From contig CALBRY010000595.1 in assembly GCA_937927665.1 (NCBI GenBank), forward strand, positions 1 to 6,075: a stretch of DNA of 6,075 nucleotides, in the 5' to 3' direction. Under the pieces are notes generated by a model that had not been told where the DNA came from, did not search any database, and saw only the letters and a list, made by a program, of their open reading frames with translations. The number at the start of each line of letters is the position of its first letter. Within the stretch, counting starts at the first letter, position 1. A program made the translations under genes and the position numbers. Positions 6,025 to 6,075 of this stretch are shown in pieces. The stretch is from an uncultured Chloroflexota bacterium (GTDB lineage Bacteria > Chloroflexota > Anaerolineae > Aggregatilineales > Phototrophicaceae).

Positions 6025-6066
6025 CCCTCACCCCCCGCCCCCTCTCCGCTGGCAGAGAGGGGGTGA
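6025..6066. repeat. C/G-rich palindromic intergenic repeat, possibly also the lpdA terminator
   Basis: CCCCCTCTC (6038-6046) and GAGAGGGGG (6055-6063) form a perfect 9-bp stem around the loop CGCTGGCA. The 3' arm, read as GGGGGTGA (6059-6066), can instead pair with TCACCCCC (6028-6035), giving two competing hairpins. The CCCTCACCCCC...CCCTCTCC pattern is one I know from dispersed intergenic repeats of several phyla, Chloroflexota among them. No T-tract follows within the window, so terminator function is unproven. It begins 17 bases after the lpdA stop. Confidence 0.7.
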
Positions 6067-6075
6067 TCCGCTCGC

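Noticed and set aside
1..6075. Frequent GATC and CGATCG words
   Set aside because: They are spread evenly through coding sequence, fit Ile/Asp/Arg codon choice (GAT, ATC, CGC), and show no clustering that suggests an origin or a regulatory array.

Overview
The window looks like chromosomal DNA from a GC-rich bacterium, most likely a member of the Chloroflexota (Anaerolineae-like). This placement is an inference. It rests on the two secreted proteins, whose architectures (Ig-like + SH3b + CARDB, and a cysteine-bearing FecR-like protein with a proline-rich tail) I associate with that phylum, and on the C-rich palindromic repeat at the right edge. All five genes are on the + strand and together fill almost the whole window. 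No gap between genes exceeds about 100 bases, and I see no tRNA, rRNA, CRISPR array, insertion sequence or phage gene.

Left part (2-2107): a 2-oxoacid dehydrogenase operon. The 3' part of an E1 beta subunit gene runs in from the left edge and is followed 9 bases later by a complete E2 acyltransferase gene. The E1 beta sequence looks more like the branched-chain type than the pyruvate type, but substrate choice cannot be settled from this window. An E1 alpha gene is expected just upstream, outside the window. An intrinsic terminator (2125-2162) closes this unit.

Middle part (2207-4502): two exported proteins with no recognisable metabolic role. The first has a signal peptide, an Ig-like domain, an SH3b domain, a Pro/Thr linker and a C-terminal CARDB domain. 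The second has a signal peptide, a four-cysteine region, a FecR-like beta domain and a striking tail of seven perfect-length heptads of the type PTLIPPL. A strong terminator (3365-3394) lies between them, so they are not a simple co-transcribed pair.

Right part (4540-6008): a complete dihydrolipoamide dehydrogenase (E3, lpdA) with its own plausible sigma70-type promoter and a good ribosome binding site. E1, E2 and E3 form one lipoate-dependent complex: E1 decarboxylates the 2-oxoacid, E2 carries the acyl group on its lipoyl lysine to CoA, and E3 reoxidises the lipoamide with NAD+. The separate promoter fits an E3 shared among several complexes. The window ends in a C/G-rich palindrome typical of dispersed intergenic repeats.

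The metabolic genes are ordinary. The parts least explained by known biology are the secreted pair lodged between E2 and E3, and above all the heptad-tailed protein. I did not find convincing evidence for a wholly new system.
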